Shown: piece after piece, positions 34,794 through 42,822 of the stretch | Numbering within the stretch: position 1 is the first letter of the stretch | Layout of the letters: each line of letters begins with the position of its first letter | Source: Lachnospira pectinoschiza | Lineage (GTDB): Bacteria > Bacillota > Clostridia > Lachnospirales > Lachnospiraceae | Assembly: GCF_900103815.1 (NCBI RefSeq) | Contig: NZ_FNHZ01000005.1 | Span: 62,001 to 126,000, forward strand | Direction of reading: 5' to 3' | DNA length: 64,000 nucleotides | Notes under the pieces: generated by a model | What the model was told of the DNA's origin: nothing | The model's input: the letters and a program-made list of their open reading frames with translations, nothing else | Database searches by the model: none | Program-made: the position numbers and the translations under genes

Positions 34794-35279
34794 ATGAAGG
34801 CAGAAGGAAAAGTTTTTAAATTCGGTGATAATGTAGATACAGACGTAATTATTCCAGCAAGATACTTAAACTCATCTGATCCAGCTGAGCTTGCTAAGCA
34901 TTGTATGGAAGATATTGATAAGGACTTTGTTTCAAAGGTTTCAAAGGGAGATATTATTGTGGCTAATAAAAACTTTGGTTGTGGTTCTTCAAGAGAACAT
35001 GCACCAATAGCTATTAAGGCAGCAGGTGTATCTTGTGTTATTGCAGAAACCTTTGCAAGAATTTTTTATAGAAATTCTATTAATATTGGTTTACCAATCA
35101 TTGAGTGTCCAGCTGCTGCAAAGGAAATTAATGCAGGAGATGACATTGAAGTAGATTTTAATACAGGTATTATCTTAGATAAGACAACAGGTAAATCCTA
35201 TGAAGGACAGGCCTTCCCAGAGTTTATGCAGAAGCTTATTAACGCTGGTGGACTTATCAATTATATAAATGAAAAGTAA
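34794..35279 (+). CDS. leuD: 3-isopropylmalate dehydratase, small subunit
   Basis: The 161-residue swivelling subunit has the family start [21 protein letters not shown] and the [17 protein letters not shown] segment that closes over the substrate. Its length fits the small LeuD partner of the shorter LeuC type. GAAAGGGAG precedes the start, and the distance to leuC is 19 bp, so the two are co-translated as a complex. leuA and leuB are not in the window. Confidence 0.95.
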   Translation: MKAEGKVFKFGDNVDTDVIIPARYLNSSDPAELAKHCMEDIDKDFVSKVSKGDIIVANKNFGCGSSREHAPIAIKAAGVSCVIAETFARIFYRNSINIGLPIIECPAAAKEINAGDDIEVDFNTGIILDKTTGKSYEGQAFPEFMQKLINAGGLINYINEK

Positions 35280-35380
35280 AGATTTCGTAATATTTGTATT
35301 GCATTTGTAACAAAATTATAGTATTATTGGAAGCATCTGATAAGTTAGGCACATATTTTTACTATTTAGGAGAATTTAAA

Positions 35381-36124
35381 ATGAAAACAATTTTAAAGTC
35401 TCTTGCAGGCTTCATGGCTTTTGTGTTCATCTTTAGTTTACTTTCAGTTAAAAGTTTTGCTTCTACTAAGGAAGTGGATTTGTATTCCGAATACTATAAT
35501 TCCGGCAATATATTTGCACAGATAGGCTATTATGGTCAGTGTACTTGGTATGCCTATGGTAGAGCTTGTGAAGTAAACGGATGCTACTATCCTTTTAAGT
35601 GGGATGCAGCAAAGTGGTACTATTACGCAAAAGACAGTGGCGAATTTGAAGTCGGTGACGAAGCAAGAGCAAACTCAATCGCTGTATGGTCTTACTATGG
35701 TAGCGGCCATGTGGCATATGTGGAAAGCGTTAGTGGTGACGAGGTAACTATAACTGAGGCTAACAATGATCACTCAATTAGTTATAAAAGCTATAGTCTT
35801 TCTACAGGAATTAAGCAGTATGATGGTTACAAGACTTATTCAAGCCAAGGGATGAAGACAAGATATTCTAAGGGCGTTTTACTTGGATATATCTATTTAT
35901 CCTCTGAATCAGAGCTTGTATTATCTGATTCCTCAGAAGTTCTAACAGACATTACTGGAGCAAACGCTGGCATAGAGGCAGCTAGTGAAGCTCTAGCACA
36001 GCAAAAGAACGCTAATTCCAATTCTCTAGTGCTTTATAATAACAACGGTTATTATAGTAACTATAAGCTAGAGGAAGAATTAATTGATTATGACAAGGCA
36101 GTCATAATGAGAAATGAAAACTAA
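35381..36124 (+). CDS. Secreted CHAP-domain cell wall hydrolase
   Basis: The 247-residue protein has a signal peptide (about 1-27, ending KSFAS) and a CHAP domain with the catalytic cysteine C54 in GQCTWYAYG and the histidine H110 in GSGHVAYVE, followed by E127-N129 of TEANND. CHAP enzymes are amidases or endopeptidases that cut peptidoglycan. After about residue 175 there is a Ser/Asn/Glu-rich tail without known binding repeats. The frame is open 29 codons further upstream, but TAGGAG stands before the ATG at 35381 and the signal peptide begins there, so that start is used. It has no adjacent partner and may act in division or wall turnover. Confidence 0.9.
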   Translation: MKTILKSLAGFMAFVFIFSLLSVKSFASTKEVDLYSEYYNSGNIFAQIGYYGQCTWYAYGRACEVNGCYYPFKWDAAKWYYYAKDSGEFEVGDEARANSIAVWSYYGSGHVAYVESVSGDEVTITEANNDHSISYKSYSLSTGIKQYDGYKTYSSQGMKTRYSKGVLLGYIYLSSESELVLSDSSEVLTDITGANAGIEAASEALAQQKNANSNSLVLYNNNGYYSNYKLEEELIDYDKAVIMRNEN

Positions 36125-36150
36125 ATATCTAATACATTCCAATTTAGAGA

Positions 36151-36957
36151 CTACAGTTTTTCAACGTAGTCTCTAAAATTTTTTTTCAGACGAATTGAAT
36201 TATAAATCGCAGCGTATTCTACATTTGAAAGCCCTTCGATATAATTCTTACTGTAATTTTTATCCAATTTATTTTCTAATAAACTAACGGCCTTATTATA
36301 GGCAAGGGCAGCCTCCGCCTCAGTATTATATATCCCTACAATAAAGTCCCCATTAATATGAATCTTAGTTTTATAAAAAATGCGTCCATTTTTTTCAAAC
36401 TGACTTACCCCATTATATTTATTAATCACCTGAAGATTTTCATATCTAAAGTCTAGTTCGTCTCCATTTTTGAAAATGTAGTCTTTACCTTTAATAGAGT
36501 GCCCCTTAACCCCATATCTTGAAAGTATGCTAGTTTGAAGGCCGTAATCCGCTACAAAAAAGTAGCCCCCTCTTGCCTGAATAGTGTGATTGCTATAGTA
36601 AAATAGGTCATCAATGGAAAAGGTTAGAATTACATTTTCAGATAAAAAATAAATAAAGGAGTTCTTGGCTAGATAAATTGGGGTTTTTATATAGATGCCA
36701 TTATCTCTAAAATTCGCCAAACTAATATACTTTGCAAGAGAAATGTGCATAAGCTTATAACCAGATGTTTTCTTATCTGGGTTTACAAAATATTTCTTTG
36801 GATATCTTAGAATTCTTGTGGCTTCTTTATAGATGGCTTTTGCAGTCTCTAAATCCTCAGAGCTTCCAAGACTTATATGCTTATTTTTGTAAGTAATAGA
36901 CACTCTGTAGTAGGGACTTTTATCCTTCTTAAAAGCCTTATAAATTCCCGTTGCCAT
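36151..36957 (-). CDS. AP2-HNH-AP2-like protein with degenerate HNH nuclease centre
   Basis: The 268-residue protein appears to be built from an N-terminal AP2-like segment (about 1-50, GIYKAFKKDKSPYYRVSITY), a central HNH-type homing-endonuclease-like region (about 90-185) and a second AP2-like segment (about 183-245, GVSQFEKNGRIFYKTKIHING). The central signature reads YIFKNGDELDFRYENLQV; in active HNH proteins the start is DHxNGDxLDNRxxNLR, so the catalytic histidine is replaced by phenylalanine (F162). The upstream histidine motif is also not seen. AP2 and HNH modules bind DNA. It may be a domesticated DNA-binding protein. It is alone, not inside another gene. Family match is by eye. Confidence 0.65.
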   Translation of the reverse strand: MATGIYKAFKKDKSPYYRVSITYKNKHISLGSSEDLETAKAIYKEATRILRYPKKYFVNPDKKTSGYKLMHISLAKYISLANFRDNGIYIKTPIYLAKNSFIYFLSENVILTFSIDDLFYYSNHTIQARGGYFFVADYGLQTSILSRYGVKGHSIKGKDYIFKNGDELDFRYENLQVINKYNGVSQFEKNGRIFYKTKIHINGDFIVGIYNTEAEAALAYNKAVSLLENKLDKNYSKNYIEGLSNVEYAAIYNSIRLKKNFRDYVEKL

Positions 36958-37187
36958 AGGACCTCCTATTATTTTTACATTTTTTAATTGTCACGACATA
37001 TATTAATAATATTGTATCATTTTTAATACAAGTTATCAAATATTTATATATTATGTCCATGAGCTAGAAACAAATGTGCACCACAGAAAAACTTTTTGTT
37101 GTAATTACTATATTAGATGTTGTATAATATTACCTAACTTATCTTGATTTATGAAGGAAGGAAAAAGATAAGAGCTTTAGGAAAATG

Positions 37188-37205
37188 GTAGACTAAGAGG
37201 TCTAC
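37188..37205 (+). promoter_or_regulatory. Short hairpin directly before the thrC ribosome binding site
   Basis: GTAGAC-taagag-GTCTAC lies three bases before the GGAGG of thrC. A promoter with TTGTAA, 18-base spacer and TATAAT ends at about 37128. The hairpin may affect translation start; no T-box or known threonine leader is seen. Confidence 0.4.
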
Positions 37206-37218
37206 AATGGAGGTAGTT

Positions 37219-38709
37219 ATGAGTATTTTATACAGCAGCACAAGAGATGCTTCAGTTAAGGTTAAAGCATCCGAGGCAATTTTAAAGGGATTAGCAGCAG
37301 ATGGTGGCTTATTTGTTCCTGATTCTCTTCCAAAGTTTGATAAGACATTAGAAGAATTCTCTAAGATGTCTTACAGAGAAGTTGCTTACGAAGTAATGAA
37401 GTTATTATTAGATGATTTTACTGAGGATGAGTTAAAGCATTGTATTAACAGCGCTTACGATTCTAAGTTTGATACAGACAAGATGGCTCCACTTGTTAAG
37501 GCAGATGGCGCATATTTCCTTGAGTTATTCCATGGTAAGACAATCGCATTTAAGGATATGGCCCTTTCAATCTTACCTCACCTTTTAACAACTGCAGCAA
37601 AGAAGAACAATGTTAAGAATGATATCGTAATCCTTACAGCTACATCAGGTGATACAGGAAAGGCTGCTCTTGCAGGTTTTGCTGATGTACCAGGTACTAA
37701 GATTATTGTATTCTATCCTAAGGATGGTGTTTCACCAATTCAGGAAAAGCAGATGGTTACACAAAAGGGTAACAACACATATGTAGTTGCTATTAAGGGT
37801 AACTTTGATGATGCACAGACTGGTGTTAAGAAGATTTTTGCAGATAAGGAATTAGAAAAAAGAATGGATGCAGCTGGTTTCCAATTCTCATCAGCTAACT
37901 CAATTAATATTGGTAGATTAGTTCCACAGATCGTTTACTATGTATATGCTTACGCTCAGTTATTAGCTAATGGAGAAATTAAGGCCGGGAGTAAGATCAA
38001 TGCCGTTGTTCCAACTGGTAACTTTGGTAACATTTTAGCAGCTTACTATGCTAAGAACATGGGTCTTCCAATTAACAAGCTTATTTGTGCTTCTAATGAG
38101 AACAAGGTATTATTCGACTTCTTTAAGACAGGCGAATATGACAAGAATAGAGATTTCATTCTTACAACATCTCCATCTATGGATATCTTAATTTCAAGTA
38201 ACCTTGAAAGACTTATCTATAGAATCGCTGGTAATGATGCAGCTAAGAATGCTAACCTTATGAAGGAATTAAGAGAGACTGGTAAGTATACAATTACTGA
38301 AGATATGAAAAATGAGCTTAAGGACTTCTATGGCAACTATGCTTCTGAGAATGAAGATGCAGCTACTATTAAAAAGATTTATGAAGAAACTGGATATGTA
38401 ATTGATACTCATACAGCAGTTGCAGCAACAGTTTATGAGAAGTATAAGAAGGAAACAGGGGATGAAACTAAGTCTGTTATTGCTTCAACAGCTTCTCCAT
38501 ATAAGTTCACAAGATCAGTAATGAATGCTATTGATAAGAAGTATGATGCTTTATCAGATTTCGAATTAGTAGATGAATTAGAAAAGATTAGTAAGGTAAA
38601 GGTTCCACAGGCTATTGAAGAAATTAGAACTGCACCAGTAGTTCATGACACAGTATGTGAAGTTAATGAAATGAGCGCTACTGTTCAGAATATCCTTTCA
38701 TTAAACTAA
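37219..38709 (+). CDS. thrC: Threonine synthase
   Basis: The 496-residue PLP enzyme makes threonine from phosphohomoserine. The lysine that binds the cofactor is in FKDMALSILPHLL, with the family's TATSGDTGKAALAGFADVPG phosphate-binding loop and VVPTGNFGNILAAYYAKNMGLP glycine loop. The N-terminal dipeptide region (SILYSSTRDASVKV) and length place it in the longer ThrC class of yeast and many Gram-positives. An ATG 12 bases earlier overlaps the Shine-Dalgarno site, so the ATG at 37219, five bases after GGAGG, is used. It stands alone; no hom or thrB gene is adjacent. Confidence 0.95.
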   Translation: MSILYSSTRDASVKVKASEAILKGLAADGGLFVPDSLPKFDKTLEEFSKMSYREVAYEVMKLLLDDFTEDELKHCINSAYDSKFDTDKMAPLVKADGAYFLELFHGKTIAFKDMALSILPHLLTTAAKKNNVKNDIVILTATSGDTGKAALAGFADVPGTKIIVFYPKDGVSPIQEKQMVTQKGNNTYVVAIKGNFDDAQTGVKKIFADKELEKRMDAAGFQFSSANSINIGRLVPQIVYYVYAYAQLLANGEIKAGSKINAVVPTGNFGNILAAYYAKNMGLPINKLICASNENKVLFDFFKTGEYDKNRDFILTTSPSMDILISSNLERLIYRIAGNDAAKNANLMKELRETGKYTITEDMKNELKDFYGNYASENEDAATIKKIYEETGYVIDTHTAVAATVYEKYKKETGDETKSVIASTASPYKFTRSVMNAIDKKYDALSDFELVDELEKISKVKVPQAIEEIRTAPVVHDTVCEVNEMSATVQNILSLN

Positions 38710-38803
38710 TTTTTTAAAGAAAAATTTTAGGAATCCTTTTAGAAAAAAATGGACATCTATTTGCCTAAGAAATATTTGTTCATTTATATAGTTTTATAAT
38801 AAT

Positions 38804-38880
38804 TTGCTATTGCATTGGTATAATTGTCGTGTTACAATATTTTTAGATATTTCAGTAACAATTAAACCATGCAATAGCAA
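38804..38880 (+). promoter_or_regulatory. Promoter region with paired 12-bp inverted repeat upstream of the EAL gene
   Basis: An extended -10 promoter, TGG-TATAAT (38816-38824), lies just after TTGCTATTGCAT (38804-38815), whose exact complement ATGCAATAGCAA is at 38869-38880, before the start codon. A smaller TGTTAC/GTAACA hairpin (38830-38860) is nested. The repeat spans the promoter and leader, so it could be a pair of operator half-sites. No c-di-GMP riboswitch pattern is found. Confidence 0.45.
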
Positions 38881-38901
38881 TTTTGTATTCTGGGGTGAGA
38901 T

Positions 38902-40191
38902 ATGGGCGTAGATACAATAACAGGGTTATATGATTTTAATGAGTTTTTAAACAGAGCGAAAGCTCATATATCAAAATATGCTAGCCAATACGCTATTATT
39001 ATTAATGATGTCAGCAACTTTAAATACATCAATAAGTTTTACAGCAAACAAACAGGTGATGTCTTCATTGATGATATGGCTAGATATTATTTAGTGGGAA
39101 ATCCAAGAAGCGTTTGTGCTTGTAGAATAGATGCAGAACAATTTGCAACAGTTTTAGATTTAGGGGATATTCATATTGATAATGAATTAAAGCGAATTGT
39201 TTGGATGAATGAAGAATTTGAGAAGGTAATGAACAATAAGTTCCCAGATATTTACATTCACGTATATACAGGAATTTATTTCTTCTCAGATACTAAGGTA
39301 GATTTAAGAGAAGCCTTTGATAAAGCTAAGATGGCAAAGGCAAGCATTAAGGGTAAGCTAGATATTCCTTATAAGGTTTATGACCCTAATGAATTTATTA
39401 ATAAAGAAAATGAGATGGAGGCCTCTAATTTATTTAGAAAGGCACATCAAGAAGATAGAGTCGTTGCATTTTTACAGCCACAGTTTTCTTTTAAGGATAA
39501 GAAGGTAGTGGGTGCAGAATTACTTTCTCGAATCATTGATGAAGAGGGAGATATAGTGGAGCCAAGATATTATATTTCTACTCTTGAACAGACAGGTATT
39601 ATTAGTGCACTAGATAAGTTAATGACAGAGAAAGCATTTGCAATACTAAGAAGATGGGAAGATGAGGGCAGAGACCTTATGCCTATCTCTGTAAATGTAG
39701 CAAGACAAGAATATGTTAAACCTGACTTTGTAAAGCGAATGAAGGACTTACAGAGAATGTTTAATGTAGCACCAAAATATATTGAGTTTGAGATTTTAGA
39801 ATCTAGCTTTTTGGAAAATAGTGACTTGATTTTAAAGACTACAAATGAATTAAGAGAATTTGGTTTCCAGGTCAGCGTAGATGATTTTGGCTCTGGTTAT
39901 TCTTCTTTAAATCAGATTGCTACAATTCCAGCAGATACAATTAAGCTTGATAAGAAGTTTGCTAGCAAGTCCCTAAAGACAGAGAAGGGCAAGGTAGTTG
40001 TAAAGTCTCTTATTAGAATGCTTAAGGATATCGACTATAAGATTGTATTTGAGGGTATTGAAACTGAGGTGCAATATGAACTTGCAAGAGACTATGAATG
40101 TGATTTAATTCAAGGATATATTATAGACAAACCTATTCCAGTTAGTAAGTTTGAGGAACGCTATAATAAACAACATAGACAAAGAGATTAG
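38902..40191 (+). CDS. c-di-GMP phosphodiesterase with degenerate GGDEF and intact EAL domain
   Basis: The 429-residue soluble protein has a GGDEF-like N-terminal half (about 1-165) in which the signature reads RIDAEQF (75-81), so it cannot make c-di-GMP and may only bind GTP or serve as a sensor. The EAL half (about 180-425) keeps the catalytic set: E206 (AELLSR), N265, E297, D327-D328 (VDDFGSGYSSL), K348, E384 and Q404. It should break down c-di-GMP to pGpG. It follows an unusual inverted-repeat promoter region and ends in a terminator, so it is transcribed alone. Confidence 0.9.
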   Translation: MGVDTITGLYDFNEFLNRAKAHISKYASQYAIIINDVSNFKYINKFYSKQTGDVFIDDMARYYLVGNPRSVCACRIDAEQFATVLDLGDIHIDNELKRIVWMNEEFEKVMNNKFPDIYIHVYTGIYFFSDTKVDLREAFDKAKMAKASIKGKLDIPYKVYDPNEFINKENEMEASNLFRKAHQEDRVVAFLQPQFSFKDKKVVGAELLSRIIDEEGDIVEPRYYISTLEQTGIISALDKLMTEKAFAILRRWEDEGRDLMPISVNVARQEYVKPDFVKRMKDLQRMFNVAPKYIEFEILESSFLENSDLILKTTNELREFGFQVSVDDFGSGYSSLNQIATIPADTIKLDKKFASKSLKTEKGKVVVKSLIRMLKDIDYKIVFEGIETEVQYELARDYECDLIQGYIIDKPIPVSKFEERYNKQHRQRD

Positions 40192-40228
40192 ATATAATTT
40201 TCCTTTTAATATATTCCTTTCTTATAAG

Positions 40229-40262
40229 AGAAGGACTATGCGATTGCATAGTCCTTCTTTTA
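40229..40262 (+). terminator. Intrinsic terminator of the EAL gene, convergent region
   Basis: AGAAGGACTATGC and its complement form a 13-base perfect stem with a four-base loop, followed by TTTTATTT. Confidence 0.85.
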
Positions 40263-40295
40263 TTTGTATTTGCATGTTAATTTGTAGGCTTTGTT

Positions 40296-41150
40296 TTACA
40301 TAGACTTCATAAGGCTTTTCTTTTTATAGTAGATCACACAGATTATAAGTAGGGCCCATATAAAAAGTATTAAAGAAACAACAAGGTAAATGTTTAGACT
40401 AGCCCTTAAATATCTAGCAAGCATTTTACTAAAATAGACAGGTCTTACATTTAATTGCTGATATTTTTTTGAAATTAAAAGACCTAATGGCAGGATGCTT
40501 GTCATAATAGTTGCAGCTAGTAGGGAGTAGGAAACAAATCTTAAACTCCTATGTAACCATTTATTAGATCTTAGAATTACAAGTAGGCAGGCAATGGATA
40601 AAAGTGCTAGGGCAGGTAGCCCATAAACAATTAACTGTCTAAATATGGCCTTTAGAGAGTTGTAATAATAAAGAAAAGACACTGAAAGGTTTTTTGAATA
40701 AATCAGACATATATGGTCTATTAAATTATTAATGCCTTCCCTATCAATATTCTCCTCAGGAATGTTATTAGACTGAATATAAGTTTCAATATTACTTGTT
40801 AGAGTATCTCTTACATAGTCTGTGTTAATGCTATAGCTATCACCATTTAAAACTGCAAGGAGGTAATTCTTTCCCTGATTGTAGGTATTTTTAATAGTGA
40901 ATACATTTTCTAAAACAGATTCATCTAAATTAGAAGGGTAGAGATAATCAAGGGCTTCTGTGTAACAGTACTTATTAACCGATTCATAATAAGTAGACTT
41001 ATTCATGGCATCAATTACCAAGGTCTTATTAAAAAGTCCAAAGTAGGTGCCAATTAAATAGCCCATAACCGTAAGAAGAATAGACAGTATAAAAGAAGCT
41101 ATTCCTGGAACTATATATTCTTTTATTTTCTTTTTCCTAGTTGCCTCCAT
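40296..41150 (-). CDS. Membrane protein of the sortase locus, unknown function
   Basis: I do not recognise a family. The 284-residue protein has one N-terminal membrane segment (about 13-36), an extracytoplasmic region of about 130 residues rich in Asn, Tyr and Ser, and a C-terminal group of three segments (about 168-190, 203-227 and 249-276), ending in a basic tail. It is the last gene of a minus-strand run with the sortase (35 bp gap) and its likely substrate. The layout suggests an assembly or anchoring partner, but this is inference from context only. Confidence 0.7.
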   Translation of the reverse strand: MEATRKKKIKEYIVPGIASFILSILLTVMGYLIGTYFGLFNKTLVIDAMNKSTYYESVNKYCYTEALDYLYPSNLDESVLENVFTIKNTYNQGKNYLLAVLNGDSYSINTDYVRDTLTSNIETYIQSNNIPEENIDREGINNLIDHICLIYSKNLSVSFLYYYNSLKAIFRQLIVYGLPALALLSIACLLVILRSNKWLHRSLRFVSYSLLAATIMTSILPLGLLISKKYQQLNVRPVYFSKMLARYLRASLNIYLVVSLILFIWALLIICVIYYKKKSLMKSM

Positions 41151-41185
41151 ATAATCTCCCCTTTAGTGCTTAACTTAAGCCTCGA

Positions 41186-41866
41186 TTAATAAATAATATC
41201 TGCGCCAGAAATCTTGTTGGCATAGACAAATAATCTGTTGACCTTATGACCAATTAGATTAAAAGGATAGCAGGTGTAAAGGATTAGCTGTTCTTCATCT
41301 TTGGATAAATCAAAAGCCGAACCATCTGTCATATGATGGACCTCCACGGCGCTAACCTGATATTCATAAAGACCATAGTTTGTACTTATGCTAATTATGT
41401 CCCCCTCAGTAATATACTGTAATGGCAGACAGTAGGTGGTGTTGTGACCACAAGCAAGGATAGGCTTTCCAAAACCCGGCATGCTACTACCTAGGTATTG
41501 TCCAATGCCTTTGCGTAAAATGTTGGCATCATCACCAAGATAGAGCGGAGCAGAAAGGCCTATGCGCTCACAGCTTATATAGCCATATTGTGTTGAGTTT
41601 GCAGGCACTGTAACATCCGCTAGTGGGATTTCTTCTATATTATCGGCTTCAAGAACAGCCTCTGCTTCACTTGCAACATTTTCATCATAAATAACAGAAC
41701 TAATCTCTGTAGCATTATTATTGGGGCTTGTAACAACGCTTCCTATAGTAAAGATAGTTCTTAGAACTGGAAAGCTAATTAAAATGATTAAGCCCACACC
41801 AAGTAAACTAAAAAATAATGGCATAGTTACATATGCCATTATTATCTTAAATGATTTTGATTTCAT
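41186..41866 (-). CDS. Sortase
   Basis: The 226-residue protein has a membrane anchor (about 9-33) and a sortase domain (about 90-220) with the catalytic H141 in ACGHNT, C199 in LILYTCYPF and R211 in KVNRLFVYA. Sortases cut a sorting signal and join the surface protein to the cell wall or to a pilin. The sequence around the cysteine (TCYP) fits sortases of the C/D kind rather than SrtA, but class assignment by eye is uncertain. It starts two bases after the stop of the gene whose product ends in an LPxTG-like signal, which strongly suggests enzyme and substrate. Confidence 0.92.
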   Translation of the reverse strand: MKSKSFKIIMAYVTMPLFFSLLGVGLIILISFPVLRTIFTIGSVVTSPNNNATEISSVIYDENVASEAEAVLEADNIEEIPLADVTVPANSTQYGYISCERIGLSAPLYLGDDANILRKGIGQYLGSSMPGFGKPILACGHNTTYCLPLQYITEGDIISISTNYGLYEYQVSAVEVHHMTDGSAFDLSKDEEQLILYTCYPFNLIGHKVNRLFVYANKISGADIIY

Positions 41867-41868
41867 AT

Positions 41869-42552
41869 TTATTGCCTTTCAGTTGGGTCTTTTTTAAAGG
41901 TAAAGTAAGAACAAACAGCAAGGACAATAACTAAAACAAATATGACTGAATATGTAATAGTAAGATCTATACCGGTTTGTTTAATAACTGCTGACTGACT
42001 TGTGCTTCCTGAAGAAGAGGAGCTAGAGCCTGTAGTTGTGTAGTTGTTAGTAGTGTTACCTGAGTTGTCGCTTGAGTTGTTGTAATTATTTGTGGTGTAA
42101 TAATTATTAACATTAGTAGTTGCTAGTGTGCCATCTGAATAATCAGCAACTGCAACTGTGTTTCCACTGCTATCTGTAATAACGATAATATCGCTTGTGG
42201 AATCTACTGAAACGCTAAGGCCTAAAACACTACAAGCGGCAGTTAAATCATCAAGTAATGCAGACTTTTGTGCGCTTGTTAGTTCTGAAACCTTTGTGGC
42301 ACTGCCAGCTACCGAAACCGCGTTATTGATATAATTAATTACAGTAGTTGCATCACTTGAACTTACATCCACATCATCTCTTAGAAAATAATTTGTTACC
42401 TGAGTTGTATAACCTGCCGAAATGCTATTATTTGCAAGGGCACTAATAATGGCCTGTTCATCTGCTGTTAAGCTTGCTGCCTTTACGCTTACTATTAAAC
42501 TTAAGCTAAATATGGCAGTGGCCAAAATAGCTCCTAATTTCTTTAGAAACAT
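41869..42552 (-). CDS. Secreted surface protein with IKQTG sorting signal (DUF1002-like)
   Basis: The 227-residue protein has a signal peptide (about 1-25), a helical domain (about 27-145) reminiscent of DUF1002 proteins, a Ser/Thr/Asn/Tyr-rich low-complexity linker (about 145-188) and a C-terminal sorting signal: IKQTG at 190-194, a hydrophobic segment (about 197-217) and the charged tail FKKDPTERQ. In LPxTG proteins the same order directs anchoring by sortase; here the first two positions differ. The sortase gene lies directly downstream. A TTGACA-N16-TATTAT promoter on this strand precedes the gene. The helical domain match is weak. Confidence 0.82.
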   Translation of the reverse strand: MFLKKLGAILATAIFSLSLIVSVKAASLTADEQAIISALANNSISAGYTTQVTNYFLRDDVDVSSSDATTVINYINNAVSVAGSATKVSELTSAQKSALLDDLTAACSVLGLSVSVDSTSDIIVITDSSGNTVAVADYSDGTLATTNVNNYYTTNNYNNSSDNSGNTTNNYTTTGSSSSSSGSTSQSAVIKQTGIDLTITYSVIFVLVIVLAVCSYFTFKKDPTERQ

Positions 42553-42604
42553 AGTATATCCTCCTTAAGATATTTGGTTGTTAATTCACGAATTATTTAC
42601 TTTA

Positions 42605-42632
42605 ATAATATCATATTATTAGAAAATGTCAA
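42605..42632 (-). promoter_or_regulatory. Promoter of the sortase locus
   Basis: On the minus strand TTGACA (42627-42632), a 16-base spacer and TATTAT (42605-42610). Confidence 0.6.
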
Positions 42633-42719
42633 TAATTTAAGTATCATTAAAGCCCCATAGTGAGCAATTTTCTTAATATTTAGTTTATAAATTGTTTATG
42701 GAAAAAAACGGTAGAAATG

Positions 42720-42748
42720 TTGACATTAAGTTTCTAGAGTGATATTTT
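42720..42748 (+). promoter_or_regulatory. Promoter of the hrcA-grpE-dnaK-dnaJ operon
   Basis: TTGACA (42720-42725), a 17-base spacer and TATTTT (42743-42748), with CIRCE just downstream. Confidence 0.75.
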
Positions 42749-42761
42749 AATTATGTTGATA

Positions 42762-42788
42762 TTAGCACTCCAATCAAATGAGTGCTAA
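42762..42788 (+). promoter_or_regulatory. CIRCE heat-shock operator
   Basis: TTAGCACTC-N9-GAGTGCTAA is a perfect CIRCE element, the binding site of HrcA. It lies between promoter and hrcA, so HrcA controls its own operon and is released when GroEL is occupied by unfolded protein. Confidence 0.97.
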
Positions 42789-42822
42789 CAAGTAGAATAG
42801 ACTAGTAGAAAGGGGTGTGGCC

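Noticed and set aside
38710-38901. c-di-GMP riboswitch before the EAL gene
   Set aside because: The conserved core of GEMM-I or GEMM-II is absent; only inverted repeats are present.
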